The notes: generated from the letters alone by a model not told the origin. Counted from the first letter of the stretch, positions 45,347 through 54,896 are shown. The stretch: 64,000 nt of DNA from Sulfobacillus acidophilus DSM 10332 (GCA_000237975.1 CP003179.1:930001-994000); one strand, 5' to 3'. A program made the numbers and translations.

Positions 45347-45766
45347 TTACTTATCATGGGAACCGACAACGGTGACCGGAATCGGAGAGTGCTGAATGAC
45401 GGCAAAGGATACGCTGCCCAGTAAGTTCCCTAACGGCGAATGGCCGCGCCGACCCAACACAATTAAATCCGCTTGATGATGGACGGCATAATCGACGATG
45501 GCCCGAGCCGGTGTGCCGATGACACTGACGGTATTAATCGGTGGACAGCAAGTGATGACCTGTTCGGTACGTTCTAAAGCTCGTTCGGCCCGTCGCCGCG
45601 CTTCATCCAAGGCATCTTCCACCGCGTCGGCGGAGTTGATGGTCATGACGGTCAGGAGGGTGATGTGCGTCCAATCCGGGGTGGCAAACCGATTTAACCA
45701 GCGCGCGGCCGCCAACGCGGCGGGTGATCCATCGGTTGCCAAAATCACCGATACGGCCTTTCCCAT
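45347..45766 (-). CDS. universal stress protein (UspA family)
   Basis: The 139-residue product has VSVILATDGSPAALAAARWL and the ATP-binding loop GRRGHSPLGNLLGSVSFAVIQHS. It is closely similar to the second Usp at 46621. AAGGAGG precedes the ATG. It lies downstream of the DUF981 gene, separated by a terminator-like hairpin. Confidence 0.92.
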   Translation of the reverse strand: MGKAVSVILATDGSPAALAAARWLNRFATPDWTHITLLTVMTINSADAVEDALDEARRRAERALERTEQVITCCPPINTVSVIGTPARAIVDYAVHHQADLIVLGRRGHSPLGNLLGSVSFAVIQHSPIPVTVVGSHDK

Positions 45767-45792
45767 CGGGATTGCGCCTCCTTATAACCCAT

Positions 45793-45821
45793 AACCCGCG
45801 AAGGGAGCGCCTTCGCGGGTT
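45793..45821 (-). terminator. terminator after the DUF981 gene
   Basis: A perfect 11-bp stem (AACCCGCGAAG / CTTCGCGGGTT, 7-nt loop) lies 27 nt after the stop at 45849 and just before the next Usp ribosome binding site. Confidence 0.7.
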
Positions 45822-45848
45822 AATCCCTCACCTACCCGCTACTCTACG

Positions 45849-46436
45849 TTATTTGTGGGCGCTATTCAACAAGGTCGCCGGAACATATTTGGCGAAGTCG
45901 GCGAGATGACCCCAGACGGCCTGATATCCGGTAACGGCCCAGATTAAGGCCGAAATGCCGAGGATAATGGCGGCCAACACCGCAATCCAGCGAACTTGCC
46001 GCCATTGCAGGGCCGGTAAGGTGAGAAGACCGCCCAATCCGGCCGTAATGTACCCCCAACCCGCCAAGACGGGGCTTTTGGTCATGCCCAGATTCATCAG
46101 TCGGATGCCCACGACAATTGCCAGGATACCACCAAACACTCCAAACAAGGCCGGGATCAGGGGTTCCCATTCAAAGGCGAGGGTGATGGCCGCCGCCAAA
46201 AAGGCGACGCTCAGAAATAACGCCGGTTCACCAAAGGCCACGTTATACGACCCCGGCAAGGGCCACGTCACGACCATGGCGAACGCGGTGAGAAGGCCTA
46301 ACAAACCGACGGCAAAAAATCCCGAAGCCCAACTCCGGCGGGTGCCCCGGTCAGGATTCACATAAAGATAGTGCGCTAAAATCGCCAGCCCGGCCGCCAA
46401 GTTGACCAGCATGACGCCGACGAAGTCGATGAACAT
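45849..46436 (-). CDS. DUF981 family membrane protein
   Basis: The 195-residue product has about six membrane helices. It shows the DUF981 pattern FIDFVGVMLVNLAAGLAI, TWPLPGSYNVAFGEP and GIRLMNLGMTKSPVLAG. Family function is unknown. ATG 46436 follows GGAAAGGAAGCGAG, and the long upstream frame extension is unlike the family. It is flanked by two universal stress genes on the same strand, which suggests a stress-related membrane role. Confidence 0.8.
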   Translation of the reverse strand: MFIDFVGVMLVNLAAGLAILAHYLYVNPDRGTRRSWASGFFAVGLLGLLTAFAMVVTWPLPGSYNVAFGEPALFLSVAFLAAAITLAFEWEPLIPALFGVFGGILAIVVGIRLMNLGMTKSPVLAGWGYITAGLGGLLTLPALQWRQVRWIAVLAAIILGISALIWAVTGYQAVWGHLADFAKYVPATLLNSAHK

Positions 46437-46596
46437 AGGGCTCGCTTCCTTTCCGTACCGGAATGCCTGAACCCCAATTGCAGGTTCCAATAGCATTGTG
46501 CGCGAAGGAACGCAAGCACACAGGGGGCAAGTGGCGCATTTTGCCATCCCCAAAGGGTCTGACGAACTCGGCACCGATGACCCTTCAGGAAAAGCC

Positions 46597-46620
46597 AAAA
46601 GGCCCCTTGAGGGGCCTTTT
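46597..46620 (-). terminator. terminator of the upstream usp gene
   Basis: AAAAGGCCCC-TTGA-GGGGCCTTTT begins at the stop codon of the Usp gene. A-rich and T-rich flanks make it functional on either strand. Confidence 0.85.
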
Positions 46621-47085
46621 TTAATGATCCATTTCAACGATGGTGACGGGAATTTTGGATCGCTGTAGCACGCCAAAGGAGACGCTTCCAAATAGATTCC
46701 CTAGGGCGGAGTGGCCGCGCCGGCCCATCACGATGACGTCGACGTGGTGGGATTGGGCATAGTCGACGATGGCATCGGCCGGATTGCCGGACAGGGTAAC
46801 CGTGGTAACGGGCGGGCAGGCTGTCAGTTTGGCGGCGGTTTCGGTCAACGCGGTTTGGGCTTTCTTTTGGGCCTCCTGATACGCTTCTTCTAATGCTTCT
46901 TGGTAAAGCTCACCGGAATTGGGATAGAGACCGGTGGTGGCAAAATGATCGATGGCCGGTACGGTCACCACGGTGGCTAAAGTAATTTGGGTATGTTCGG
47001 GGGACACAAATTGATTCAGCCATTCGGCCGCGTGCAGCGACGAAGGAGAACCGTCGGTGGCCAATAATAGGGTTAGTGCTTTCAT
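46621..47085 (-). CDS. universal stress protein (UspA family)
   Basis: The 154-residue product has LTLLLATDGSPSSLHAAEWL and the nucleotide loop GRRGHSALGNLFGSVSFGVLQRS. Compared with the Usp at 45347 it carries an insert around residues 48-65. ATG 47085 is chosen because AGGAGG is 7 nt away. The ATG three bases upstream is also possible. The sequence similarity of the two genes suggests duplication. Confidence 0.9.
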   Translation of the reverse strand: MKALTLLLATDGSPSSLHAAEWLNQFVSPEHTQITLATVVTVPAIDHFATTGLYPNSGELYQEALEEAYQEAQKKAQTALTETAAKLTACPPVTTVTLSGNPADAIVDYAQSHHVDVIVMGRRGHSALGNLFGSVSFGVLQRSKIPVTIVEMDH

Positions 47086-47214
47086 CATAACGCCTCCTGT
47101 GAACCGAGAGTGCCAGCCGTTGAACAAGGGCCGGTTGTAATTAGTAGAATACCAGGTAGGCGACAAGGTCCCTAGGGCCGTTTGGCCCTCTGCCGATGGT
47201 CGAAGGTTCGTCCT

Positions 47215-47346
47215 TTATCCGTGCCCAAGTCCGAACACGCCCACGAGTAGCAAATAAAGGCCCAACACCAGCCGAAAATATCGGGGATTCCATAACGTCA
47301 CAATGCCTGTGGCCATCGCGGCCAACGCCATTAAATCCTGCCGCAT
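47215..47346 (-). CDS. small DUF3096-like membrane protein
   Basis: The 43-residue product consists of two short hydrophobic helices (LMALAAMATGIVTLW and LVLGLYLLLVGVFGL) joined at NPR. This matches the small DUF3096 family. The ATG at 47346 has GGGG 8 nt upstream. It lies between the peptidase and usp genes on the same strand. Function is unknown. Confidence 0.55.
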   Translation of the reverse strand: MRQDLMALAAMATGIVTLWNPRYFRLVLGLYLLLVGVFGLGHG

Positions 47347-47402
47347 AATCGATTCCCCGCTTTTTGCTGGGTATGATATGCCGCGCGCGGGACAGCGGTG
47401 AC

Positions 47403-49337
47403 TTAGGAAAGGTTGGCGACGGGTATCGGCGGCAAAGGATCCGCCAGCCGAATGCCAAAGATTTTCGCGTAAAACCATAATTCGGCCTCGGTCGCGCGCA
47501 CAATCGTCGCCCCGTCGACAAAACCGTGGCCCTCTCCGGCAAAGGTCACATACGAAACTGGCACCCCCTGAGCTTTCAGCCCCTCGACCATCTGGGCGGA
47601 TTGAGGGGGTGGGACCACCCGGTCGTCCGATCCTTGGAAGAAAATGACGGGCGTTCGGCATTGGTCGGTGTGCGCCAACGGTGAACGGGCCTGGTATTCG
47701 GCTTCGGCAGCCGGCCAGGGACCGACTAACGAATCGAGGTAGTGGGCTTCGAATTTGTGGGTCTCTTGGGCTAAGGATGCGAGATCACTCACCCCATAAT
47801 AACTGGCTCCGACGTGGAAGGTTTTCCGAAACGTGAGCGCCGCTAAAGTGGTATACCCGCCCGCGCTACTGCCCCGAATGGCTAGGCGGCGCTCGTCGGC
47901 TAATCCTTGGCGGACCAAGTACCGCGTGAGAAAGACACAATCGTCGACGTCGACGATTCCCCATTTGCCGGTTAACCGTTGTCGGTAGGCCCGTCCATAA
48001 CCCGTACTGCCGCCATAGTTCACGTCGGCTACGGCGAATCCCCGACTGGTCCAAAACTGGATCGCCGGCTGATATACCGGAAAACGCTGAGTGGTGGGAC
48101 CGCCGTGGACAAATAGGACTAAGGGCGGTCTTTCACCCTCCGGCGCCCGATAATGCGGATTGGCCGGAGGATAATAAAACGCATGGGCGGTGGTGCCGTC
48201 GGAGGTGGGAAACTCTATCGGTTGGGGGCGGGACAGATAATCCGGCATGACCGGCCGTTCCCAGGCCCGCCTTAACGTTTGAAAGCGGTCATGGTGCCAG
48301 TCAAAGCGGACCACTTGCGATACGTCGTTGTCGGCCGCGACGATCATTAAGGCGGCGGTGGGGCCCACTTTTAACCGGCCAATCCAGGTAAACGGCATGC
48401 GAATGTGGGTCAGTTCCCGGGTGTCGACGTCAATGCGTACGAGATGGGAATAGCCTTTGATGCTATAGGTAGCCAAGAGGGTGTGGCTATCAATCAGGCC
48501 CATGGTGGATTGGCCAAGCGTCCACGTCGGCACCCCAAATTCGGCCTTTAAGGCGGTGACCGGGGTAACGCCGGATTCCGGCGTCCAGCGATAGATATTC
48601 CACCAGCCGGTCCGATCGGAAATAAAATAAAGGGATCCGTCAGGGGACCATAAGGGTTGTTGGACCGATTCGGCCGGACCGCCGGCAATCCGTTTTGGCT
48701 GTTGGATCGAACCGTCCGGGGCCCACTCGCCTAGCCAGAGTTCAGACGCGTCCCAAGGCATGGCCGGATGGTTCCAGGACACCCAAGCGATCCGCCTGCC
48801 GTCGGGACTCACGCGCGGGGCTTGATAAAAGTCGTGGCCCGAGACTAAGACCTGTCCGGGCGAGATGCTGTGGCCATCAATGGCGACGAGCGTATGGGTC
48901 GGATGTCCCTGGGCGGTGTGGTCCTCGCGGATGGCCAAAAGCCGGCGGCGAGCCGCATCCCAATGCAGATCGCCATAACGATACGGTCCTTCGGGCGTGA
49001 GAGGCTCGGGTTGACGGCCCTCGCTCAGGCGAACCACTTGATGGGTACGATAGTCGGTAAAGTACACCGTTCCGTCGGCGACGGTGGCGGCCCCCCCGCC
49101 ATATTCATATACCCGGGAACGTACGTGGTACGGTTCGGGCGTGACGACCTCCGTGCGCCCGTTTAGGGTTCGGCGCATCAGGACGGAACGACCGTTTTCT
49201 TCCGGTCGGCTTTCGATCCAATAATCACCGGACGAATCTGTCAGCACATCATCTAATCCGACCGCCCGCTCAACGAGCGACTGGGCGGAAATGGGGGATT
49301 TCCAAGTTCCAAAAGGGGCTACCGTAGCCGGCTCCAT
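47403..49337 (-). CDS. S9-family prolyl oligopeptidase / acylaminoacyl peptidase
   Basis: The 644-residue serine peptidase has an N-terminal seven-bladed propeller (about residues 30-370) and a C-terminal alpha/beta-hydrolase. The catalytic Ser is in RGSSAGGYTT, the Asp in GSDDRVVPP and the His in GEGHGF. The layout fits the S9C branch. No signal peptide is present, so it should degrade peptides in the cytoplasm. ATG 49337 follows AAAGGAG. Confidence 0.93.
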   Translation of the reverse strand: MEPATVAPFGTWKSPISAQSLVERAVGLDDVLTDSSGDYWIESRPEENGRSVLMRRTLNGRTEVVTPEPYHVRSRVYEYGGGAATVADGTVYFTDYRTHQVVRLSEGRQPEPLTPEGPYRYGDLHWDAARRRLLAIREDHTAQGHPTHTLVAIDGHSISPGQVLVSGHDFYQAPRVSPDGRRIAWVSWNHPAMPWDASELWLGEWAPDGSIQQPKRIAGGPAESVQQPLWSPDGSLYFISDRTGWWNIYRWTPESGVTPVTALKAEFGVPTWTLGQSTMGLIDSHTLLATYSIKGYSHLVRIDVDTRELTHIRMPFTWIGRLKVGPTAALMIVAADNDVSQVVRFDWHHDRFQTLRRAWERPVMPDYLSRPQPIEFPTSDGTTAHAFYYPPANPHYRAPEGERPPLVLFVHGGPTTQRFPVYQPAIQFWTSRGFAVADVNYGGSTGYGRAYRQRLTGKWGIVDVDDCVFLTRYLVRQGLADERRLAIRGSSAGGYTTLAALTFRKTFHVGASYYGVSDLASLAQETHKFEAHYLDSLVGPWPAAEAEYQARSPLAHTDQCRTPVIFFQGSDDRVVPPPQSAQMVEGLKAQGVPVSYVTFAGEGHGFVDGATIVRATEAELWFYAKIFGIRLADPLPPIPVANLS

Positions 49338-49467
49338 AGGGGACTCCTTTCCGGGCGATGATAGGAACAGCATAGCAAAAATCGGTGACGGGCACATGCT
49401 GGCGGGTTCTTTTGGGGAGCGGCAAAAGGCAGCGGAGGCGTTCTCCGCTGCCGACGATTACCCGGTT

Positions 49468-50295
49468 TTAGGGTTCGGCTTGGACATATTGATAGCCGTA
49501 GCGGCCTTTGACACACAGCATACCGTGGGTGACCGGGTGATCCATGGGGGAGGTGACCTTGACAATCCGGTTATTCTGCACATGAAGTTCCAGTTGGCAA
49601 CCGACCCCGCAATAGGAGCACACGGTTTGGGTGACTTCAATGTCATCCGCGTTCCAAGCGCCTTCTTGCCGTAACGTCCACTCCGATCGGTCGATTAATG
49701 CCCCGGTGGGACACACGGCCACGCAGTTGCCGCAGAACACGCAATCGGATTCCGGCATATCGCGTCCAAATCCGGCATCGATATGGGCCTCAAAGCCCCG
49801 TCCGGCTACTTGAATGGCAAAGGTATTTTGTGCGTCGGTCCCGCACGCTTCCACACAGCGGTAACACAAGATGCATTTGGCGTAGTCGCGAACGTACAAC
49901 CGGTTATCGTCCCGGACGGGGATTTCGCGGGTCTCTCCCGCCAGCCGTTCGGGAGTGGCTTGGGTTCGTTCGAGCAAGGTTTGTACGCTGGGTGCCAGCG
50001 AGACGTCGGTGGCCGACGCCAAGAGCTCGCCTACCACGCGGCGGGCATTTTGCACCCGGGGACTTTGGGTATGGACGACCATCCCTTCTTCAGCGACTCG
50101 CGAACAAGAGGCCACGAGGGCGCGATTGCCTTCGACCTCCACCACACAGGCACGACACGCGTTGGCCGGCGTGAGGTTTTCGTGCCAGCAAACGGTCGGC
50201 ACCTCCTGACCTACGGCCTGAGCGGCGGCCCTAAGGGTCGTGCCTTCTTCTACTTGGACCGGGATGCCGTCGATGGTGAGGGAAATCTGTCCCAT
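49468..50295 (-). CDS. formate dehydrogenase, detached N-terminal iron-sulfur part of the alpha subunit
   Basis: The 275-residue product has a [2Fe-2S] plant-type domain (TVCWHENLTPANACRAC) and two 4Fe-4S motifs (CILCYRCVEACG and CVFCGNCVAVCP). It ends in a molybdopterin Fe4S4 domain (CSYCGVGC, then MLCVKGRYGYQYV), stopping exactly where the catalytic domain should begin. The His-Cys3 cluster usual between the first two is missing. The remaining alpha-subunit sequence is in the first gene of the operon (53874). Together they give about 912 residues, the size of a whole FdhA/FdsA. ATG 50295 follows AAGGAGG. Confidence 0.88.
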   Translation of the reverse strand: MGQISLTIDGIPVQVEEGTTLRAAAQAVGQEVPTVCWHENLTPANACRACVVEVEGNRALVASCSRVAEEGMVVHTQSPRVQNARRVVGELLASATDVSLAPSVQTLLERTQATPERLAGETREIPVRDDNRLYVRDYAKCILCYRCVEACGTDAQNTFAIQVAGRGFEAHIDAGFGRDMPESDCVFCGNCVAVCPTGALIDRSEWTLRQEGAWNADDIEVTQTVCSYCGVGCQLELHVQNNRIVKVTSPMDHPVTHGMLCVKGRYGYQYVQAEP

Positions 50296-50297
50296 GC

Positions 50298-51521
50298 TCA
50301 CGCCTCCTTTACCGCTTGCCAGAGTTGGGGTCGATCCAGATACGACAAAAACGCTAACGGGGCGGTCTGACCTAGCCCGCAAATAGAGGCGTCGCGCATG
50401 GCTTCCCCGAGATCACGTAAGGCCGGATGCTGGTCGGAAGAGGGCCAGCCTCTTTTCAGCCGTTCCCACAGCCGATGGGTACCGATACGGCAGGGAACAC
50501 ATTGTCCGCACGATTCCTCGGCAAAGAAACGAGCCAACTGGGCCAGTACGGCGGTCAAATCGACGGTCCGATCAAAAGCCATGACCGCTCCGGATCCTAA
50601 GCTCGCGCCATAGGGGCGTAAGTCGGGATAGTCGAGACGAACATCCCGGACTTCTTCGGCCGTTAGCCAGGTTCCGGCGGCTCCCCCTAATAACACGGCC
50701 TGTAAATCGCCGGTTCCGCCGATGCCGCCCGCATAGGCGGGATCGGTCAGTAATGTCCATAGGGGGGTGCCAAACGGAATTTCGTACACGCCCGGCCGTT
50801 TGACATGTCCGCTGACCGCCATGAGTTTGGTGCCGGGGGTGGCCGACGTCCCCACGGCGCGGAACCAATCGACGTCGTGCGCGAAAAGATGGGCGATGTT
50901 CGCCAAGGTTTCGACATTCTGAATCACGGTCGGACGGCCAAAAAGTCCATGCCGGGTCGGAAAGGGAGGCTTCACCCGTGGCTCCGGGCGTTTGCCTTCG
51001 ATGGAATTGAGTAACGCCGTCTCCTCTCCGGCAATATAGGCCCCGGCTCCGCGGCGAATGTCCAACGTTATGCCGTTCGGTCCGGTCCAGCCCAACGTTT
51101 CGAGTTGAGCCAGTGCGTCCTTTAGAATTTGCTCGACGTCTTGATATTCGCCCCGGATGTAAATGTATCCCTGACGGGCTCCAATGGCGTAGGCCGCAAT
51201 TAAGAGACCGACCAAAGGGCCAAAGGGATCTTGCTCCAATAACACCCGGTCTTTGTAGGTGCCGAGCTCACTTTCATCGGCATTCATGACGACATATTTG
51301 ACGGGGTCCGGTTCTTGAGCGACGCTCAGCCACTTGCGGCCGGTCGGAAATGCCGCGCCGCCACGGCCCATAATGCCTGAGCGGGTGACCTCGTCAATGA
51401 CGTCTGCCGGGCTTAGAGATTGGGAGCGTTGCCAGGCATGATGATAGCCCCGTTCATAGAGTCGCTCCAGACTAGCCGGCGGCGACGAGAGATCCGGTGG
51501 CGGCAATAGTCGTGCAATCAT
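50298..51521 (-). CDS. NAD-dependent formate dehydrogenase beta subunit (NuoF/FdsB-like)
   Basis: The 407-residue diaphorase has the NADH/FMN motifs GRGGAAFPTGRKW and NADESELGTYKDR and the GAGAYIAGEETALLNSIEG stretch. It also has a C-terminal [4Fe-4S] site (ESCGQCVPCRIGT, then ASICGLG). It would pass formate electrons to NAD(P)+. ATG 51521 shares an ATGA with the upstream NuoE-like gene. The next gene starts 2 nt after its stop. Confidence 0.93.
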   Translation of the reverse strand: MIARLLPPPDLSSPPASLERLYERGYHHAWQRSQSLSPADVIDEVTRSGIMGRGGAAFPTGRKWLSVAQEPDPVKYVVMNADESELGTYKDRVLLEQDPFGPLVGLLIAAYAIGARQGYIYIRGEYQDVEQILKDALAQLETLGWTGPNGITLDIRRGAGAYIAGEETALLNSIEGKRPEPRVKPPFPTRHGLFGRPTVIQNVETLANIAHLFAHDVDWFRAVGTSATPGTKLMAVSGHVKRPGVYEIPFGTPLWTLLTDPAYAGGIGGTGDLQAVLLGGAAGTWLTAEEVRDVRLDYPDLRPYGASLGSGAVMAFDRTVDLTAVLAQLARFFAEESCGQCVPCRIGTHRLWERLKRGWPSSDQHPALRDLGEAMRDASICGLGQTAPLAFLSYLDRPQLWQAVKEA

Positions 51522-51964
51522 GAGGACCCTCCTTCCGGCCGTGCCTTGGCTCGAATGGCGTCCACCGTCGCATGAGGCAACGGCTGCCAATTAACCAAAG
51601 CGGCGGGCGCCTGATCACAACGGCCCAAACAGGGGGAGGGAATCACGTCCCCGATGGCCTCGTCTTTTAACCGCGCGATTAAGGTCTCGGAGCCCGCCAG
51701 TCGGCACATCACGTCGTCGCATACATGAATCCGCACGGGGGACGCCTCATCCCACCGAAAGAGTTGATAAAATGATGCCACGCCATAGACATCTGCCGCC
51801 GGAATGTTCATGACTTGGCTCAAGGCCAAAAGCCGAGATTCGGTTAAACAGCCGTCGTGCTCCATTAGCCGCCATAACGCCGGCAACAAATACGTCCGTT
51901 CAGGAGGCAGATCCGCCAACAAGGCTTGGACATCCGGGGTCGATGAGTTCTTTGGATCGGTCAT
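51518..51964 (-). CDS. formate dehydrogenase gamma subunit (NuoE/FdsG-like)
   Basis: The 148-residue thioredoxin-like protein has four [2Fe-2S] ligands in CDDVMC and CLGRC and the LALSQVMNIPAADVYGVASFYQLF helix region of NuoE. It overlaps both neighbours through ATGA junctions. It would join the FMN subunit to the iron-sulfur chain. Confidence 0.93.
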   Translation of the reverse strand: MTDPKNSSTPDVQALLADLPPERTYLLPALWRLMEHDGCLTESRLLALSQVMNIPAADVYGVASFYQLFRWDEASPVRIHVCDDVMCRLAGSETLIARLKDEAIGDVIPSPCLGRCDQAPAALVNWQPLPHATVDAIRAKARPEGGSS

Positions 51965-53874
51965 GACGATCCCTCCACACGTTCGATGCGGACCGCCGCC
52001 GCTTTAAATTCGGCGGTGCCTGATGCCGGATCCGCCGCATCGATGGATAAAATGTTGGTCCGGACATGCTCAGGAAAGTGAAACGATAGAAACACGGTCC
52101 CGGGATTTACGGTGGTCACCAACCGGACCGGCACGGTGATGGATCCCCGGCGGGAGGTGACCCGTACCGTTTCGCCGTCTTGGATGTGCAACCGCTCGCC
52201 ATCCCAAGGATGCATTTCCATCCATTCACCCGTTTTGTGCGGGTGGTCGTACACATTGGACTGCACTCCGGTATTGAAAAAGGCCAAACGGCGACCGGTG
52301 GTCAGCAAGAACGGATAGGCCGTATCGGGTTCTTCGACCGGGGGTTGCCATTCGACCGGGTTAAACGACACTTTGGGCTCGACCGGGTCGTCCCATAAGC
52401 GGGTATGCAGCGTCTTGGTGCCTGGGTGACCCGGTTCCGGGCAAGGCCACTGGATACCCTGGTGTTCTTTTAACGCCGAATAAGTCATCCCGCGAAAGTT
52501 GGGCGCTAATTGCCGCATTTCATCGAATACGGCTTCGGCGTCCTTAAGGGGCCAATCATAGCCCATGGCCCGGGCCAGTTGAGTAATAATCCAGATATCG
52601 TCTTGGGCCTCTCCGGGGGCTTGGCGGGCGGCGTTAACGCGTTGCACCCGTCGTTCGCTGTTGGTATAGGTCCCGGTACTCTCGGCAAAAGAGGCGCGGG
52701 CCGGCAGGACGACATCAGCCAGTTCGCCGGTGGCGGTGAGGAAAATGTCTTGGACCACAAGCGCGTCCAAGTCTTCGAACAAGTGCCGAACATGGTCGCT
52801 ATTGGCTTCCGATTCGATGGGGTTTTCCCCGATGACGTAGAGGCCTCGCAAGCGTCCGGCCGCCATCGCATCAAACATTTGCGTCTGATTAAGTCCCGGT
52901 TCAGGGTCTAGCGGTACCCCCCAAGCGTCTTCGAAACGCTGGCGAACCACCGGATCGCGAAGATCCTGAAAGCCCGGCAAACGATTGGGGAGCGCTCCCA
53001 TATCGCCGCCGCCTTGAACATTGTTTTGCCCTCTTAAAGGGTTCAATCCGGAGCCGTGACGGCCGACATGGCCGGTCAATAAGGCCAAATTGATCAACGA
53101 AAACACGTTGTCCACCGCGTTATGATGTTCGGTGATGCCGAGCGTCCAAGCAATCATGGCTCGCGGTGCTTTCGCATAGCGGTGGGCCAAGGCCACAATC
53201 CGCTCCGGGGCAATGCCGGTAATCGCGCTCGCTCGCTCCGGTGTCCAAGAGCGGACACTCTCCCTAAAATTCTCATATCCGACCGTGGCCCGGCGGACAA
53301 AATCTTGATGAACCAGGCCGTCACGGATAATCACATGGGCCATGGCGTTAAAAAGGGCGATATCGCTTCCCACACGAATTTGGACATGCTCATGGGCGCG
53401 CTTGGCCGTCAGCGTTTTTCGGGGATCGACGACGACTAATTCGGCGCCGTTACGGACCCCGCGCATCATATGGTGAAAAATAATCGGATGCGCTTCGGCG
53501 GCGTTGGAACCCACCAGCAAGATCATGCGGGTATGATGAAATTCTTCATAGGAACTGGTGCTGGCACCGGTCCCAAACACGGCTGCGAGACCCGCAACCG
53601 AAGGAGCGTGTCAGGTGCGGTTGCACGAGTCCACGTTATGCGTGCCGAACACCACCCGGGAAAACTTGGATGCCAGATAGTTCAGCTCATTGGTGGATTT
53701 GGAACAACTAAATACGCCGAGGGCGTTTCCGCCGTACGCGTTTTTCACGCCCTGAAATAACGCGGCCGCTTTGGTCAATGCCTCATCCCAGCCGGCCGGT
53801 CGCAATCGGCCGTTTTCGCGAATCAACGGCACGGTTAGCCGCTCCCGGCGGTTAACGGGTATGGTGGTAGCCAT
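51961..53874 (-). CDS. selenocysteine-containing formate dehydrogenase catalytic subunit (lacks N-terminal FeS part)
   Basis: The 637-residue product is read through an in-frame TGA at 53613-53611 as selenocysteine (residue 88) in the context [14 protein letters not shown], the FDH active-site motif. Both halves are in the same frame, and downstream sequence carries the Mo/W-bis-PGD domain ([35 protein letters not shown]) and the C-terminal MopB domain. The N-terminal Fe4S4 domain of the family is absent and sits in the gene at 49468. ATG 53874 has AGGAGG 8 nt upstream. It is the first gene of a four-gene operon. Confidence 0.93.
53580..53613 (-). promoter_or_regulatory. bacterial SECIS element of the formate dehydrogenase gene
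   Basis: The UGA (53613-53611) is followed after 10 nt by an 8-bp stem, CGGTTGCG (53600-53593) with CGCAGCCG (53587-53580), and the apical loop GGTCT. The position and loop match the E. coli fdhF SECIS, whose loop is read by SelB. This is direct evidence that the UGA is decoded as selenocysteine rather than being a nonsense mutation. Confidence 0.92.
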
Positions 53875-53994
53875 GAACGACACCTCCTATAAAACCCTTG
53901 AGCTTTCCAACCTATCGAAATGCTGTTTCAAGAGCTAAACGCTCTAGGGACATTTTAGCACCAAAAACCACATCGGTTGGCGCAAGAAGAGCGT

Positions 53995-54025
53995 AAAGGC
54001 TCCGAGAAGGATCCCCGGAGCCTTT
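53995..54025 (-). terminator. terminator of tauE
   Basis: AAAGGCTCC and GGAGCCTTT form a 9-bp stem with a 13-nt loop. The distal arm overlaps the tauE stop codon. A short T stretch follows on the minus strand. Confidence 0.65.
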
Positions 54026-54857
54026 AAGGATGGAGGTGAAGTACACTGAGATTTTTGTCGATCATATAGAGTGCCATGAGGAAAATGACGCCGGCGAAGA
54101 GATAATTGAGTAACGATTTCTGGCGACTCAAACGGGTGGCCAAAAGAGCCCCGCCCAGTCCTCCAAGAATCCCGCCTAAGATAAATTCTCCGGCCAGAGC
54201 GGCACTGACCCATCCGGATAAGGCATAGTTTACGGCGGTGGTGAGGCCAAAGGTGCCCACCGCAAAGAGCGAACTGCCAATCGCTTGAATAATGCTCATG
54301 CCGGTGGAAAAAATAAGCCCGGGTACGATTAAAAATCCGCCGCCGATCCCAAAAAACCCCGAGAGGGCACCCACTGCAAATCCGGTTACGGCCACCGGCA
54401 GGACCCGTTTTTTCAGCGGAACTTCGGCCACGTGGGCGGCACTAGTGGCTTCGACGGTTTCCAGAACCATTTGACGGGTTTGATTCGCTCGCTCGCGACG
54501 GATCATGAGACCGGCGACCACAAACATGAGAATCGCGAACAAAAACAGGAGGTCCTTGCCATTAACCAATTTCCCCAAATCGGAGCCGATAATCGCCCCG
54601 AGAACACCGGGAATGGCAAACAATATAGCCGGACCCCATCGGACGTGGCCTTGTCGCCAGTGGGGAATCAAGTTGAAATAGGCGTTCAGGGAAACGGCCA
54701 GGGCCGAGGTGCCAATGACTTCGTGGGCGTCCTTGACTCCGACGAAGTACATCAACAGAGGGACCGCCAGAATACTGCCGCCACCGCCTAAAAGGCCGAG
54801 ACTGAATCCCACAATGGCCCCCGATATTAAGGTTAGGATAATTTGATGGCCGGGCAT
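54024..54857 (-). CDS. TauE/SafE-family sulfite/anion exporter
   Basis: The 277-residue protein has about eight membrane helices and the paired motifs GFSLGLLGGGGSILAVPLL and GALSGFFGIGGGFLIVP that define the family. Members export sulfite, sulfoacetate or other sulfur anions. It is divergent from a tandem rhodanese, and both promoters share an operator-like dyad. This supports a role in handling sulfite or persulfide by-products, as in cst operons. Confidence 0.9.
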   Translation of the reverse strand: MPGHQIILTLISGAIVGFSLGLLGGGGSILAVPLLMYFVGVKDAHEVIGTSALAVSLNAYFNLIPHWRQGHVRWGPAILFAIPGVLGAIIGSDLGKLVNGKDLLFLFAILMFVVAGLMIRRERANQTRQMVLETVEATSAAHVAEVPLKKRVLPVAVTGFAVGALSGFFGIGGGFLIVPGLIFSTGMSIIQAIGSSLFAVGTFGLTTAVNYALSGWVSAALAGEFILGGILGGLGGALLATRLSRQKSLLNYLFAGVIFLMALYMIDKNLSVLHLHP

Positions 54858-54896
54858 TGCCGGTCCCCTCCTTTACCGTACATCGCAGTTCTATTT

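Noticed and set aside
53611-53613. Stop codon splitting the formate dehydrogenase gene into a 90-residue and a 539-residue frame
   Set aside because: Both parts are in one frame, the UGA is at the known selenocysteine position, and a SECIS hairpin follows. It is not treated as a pseudogene or frameshift.
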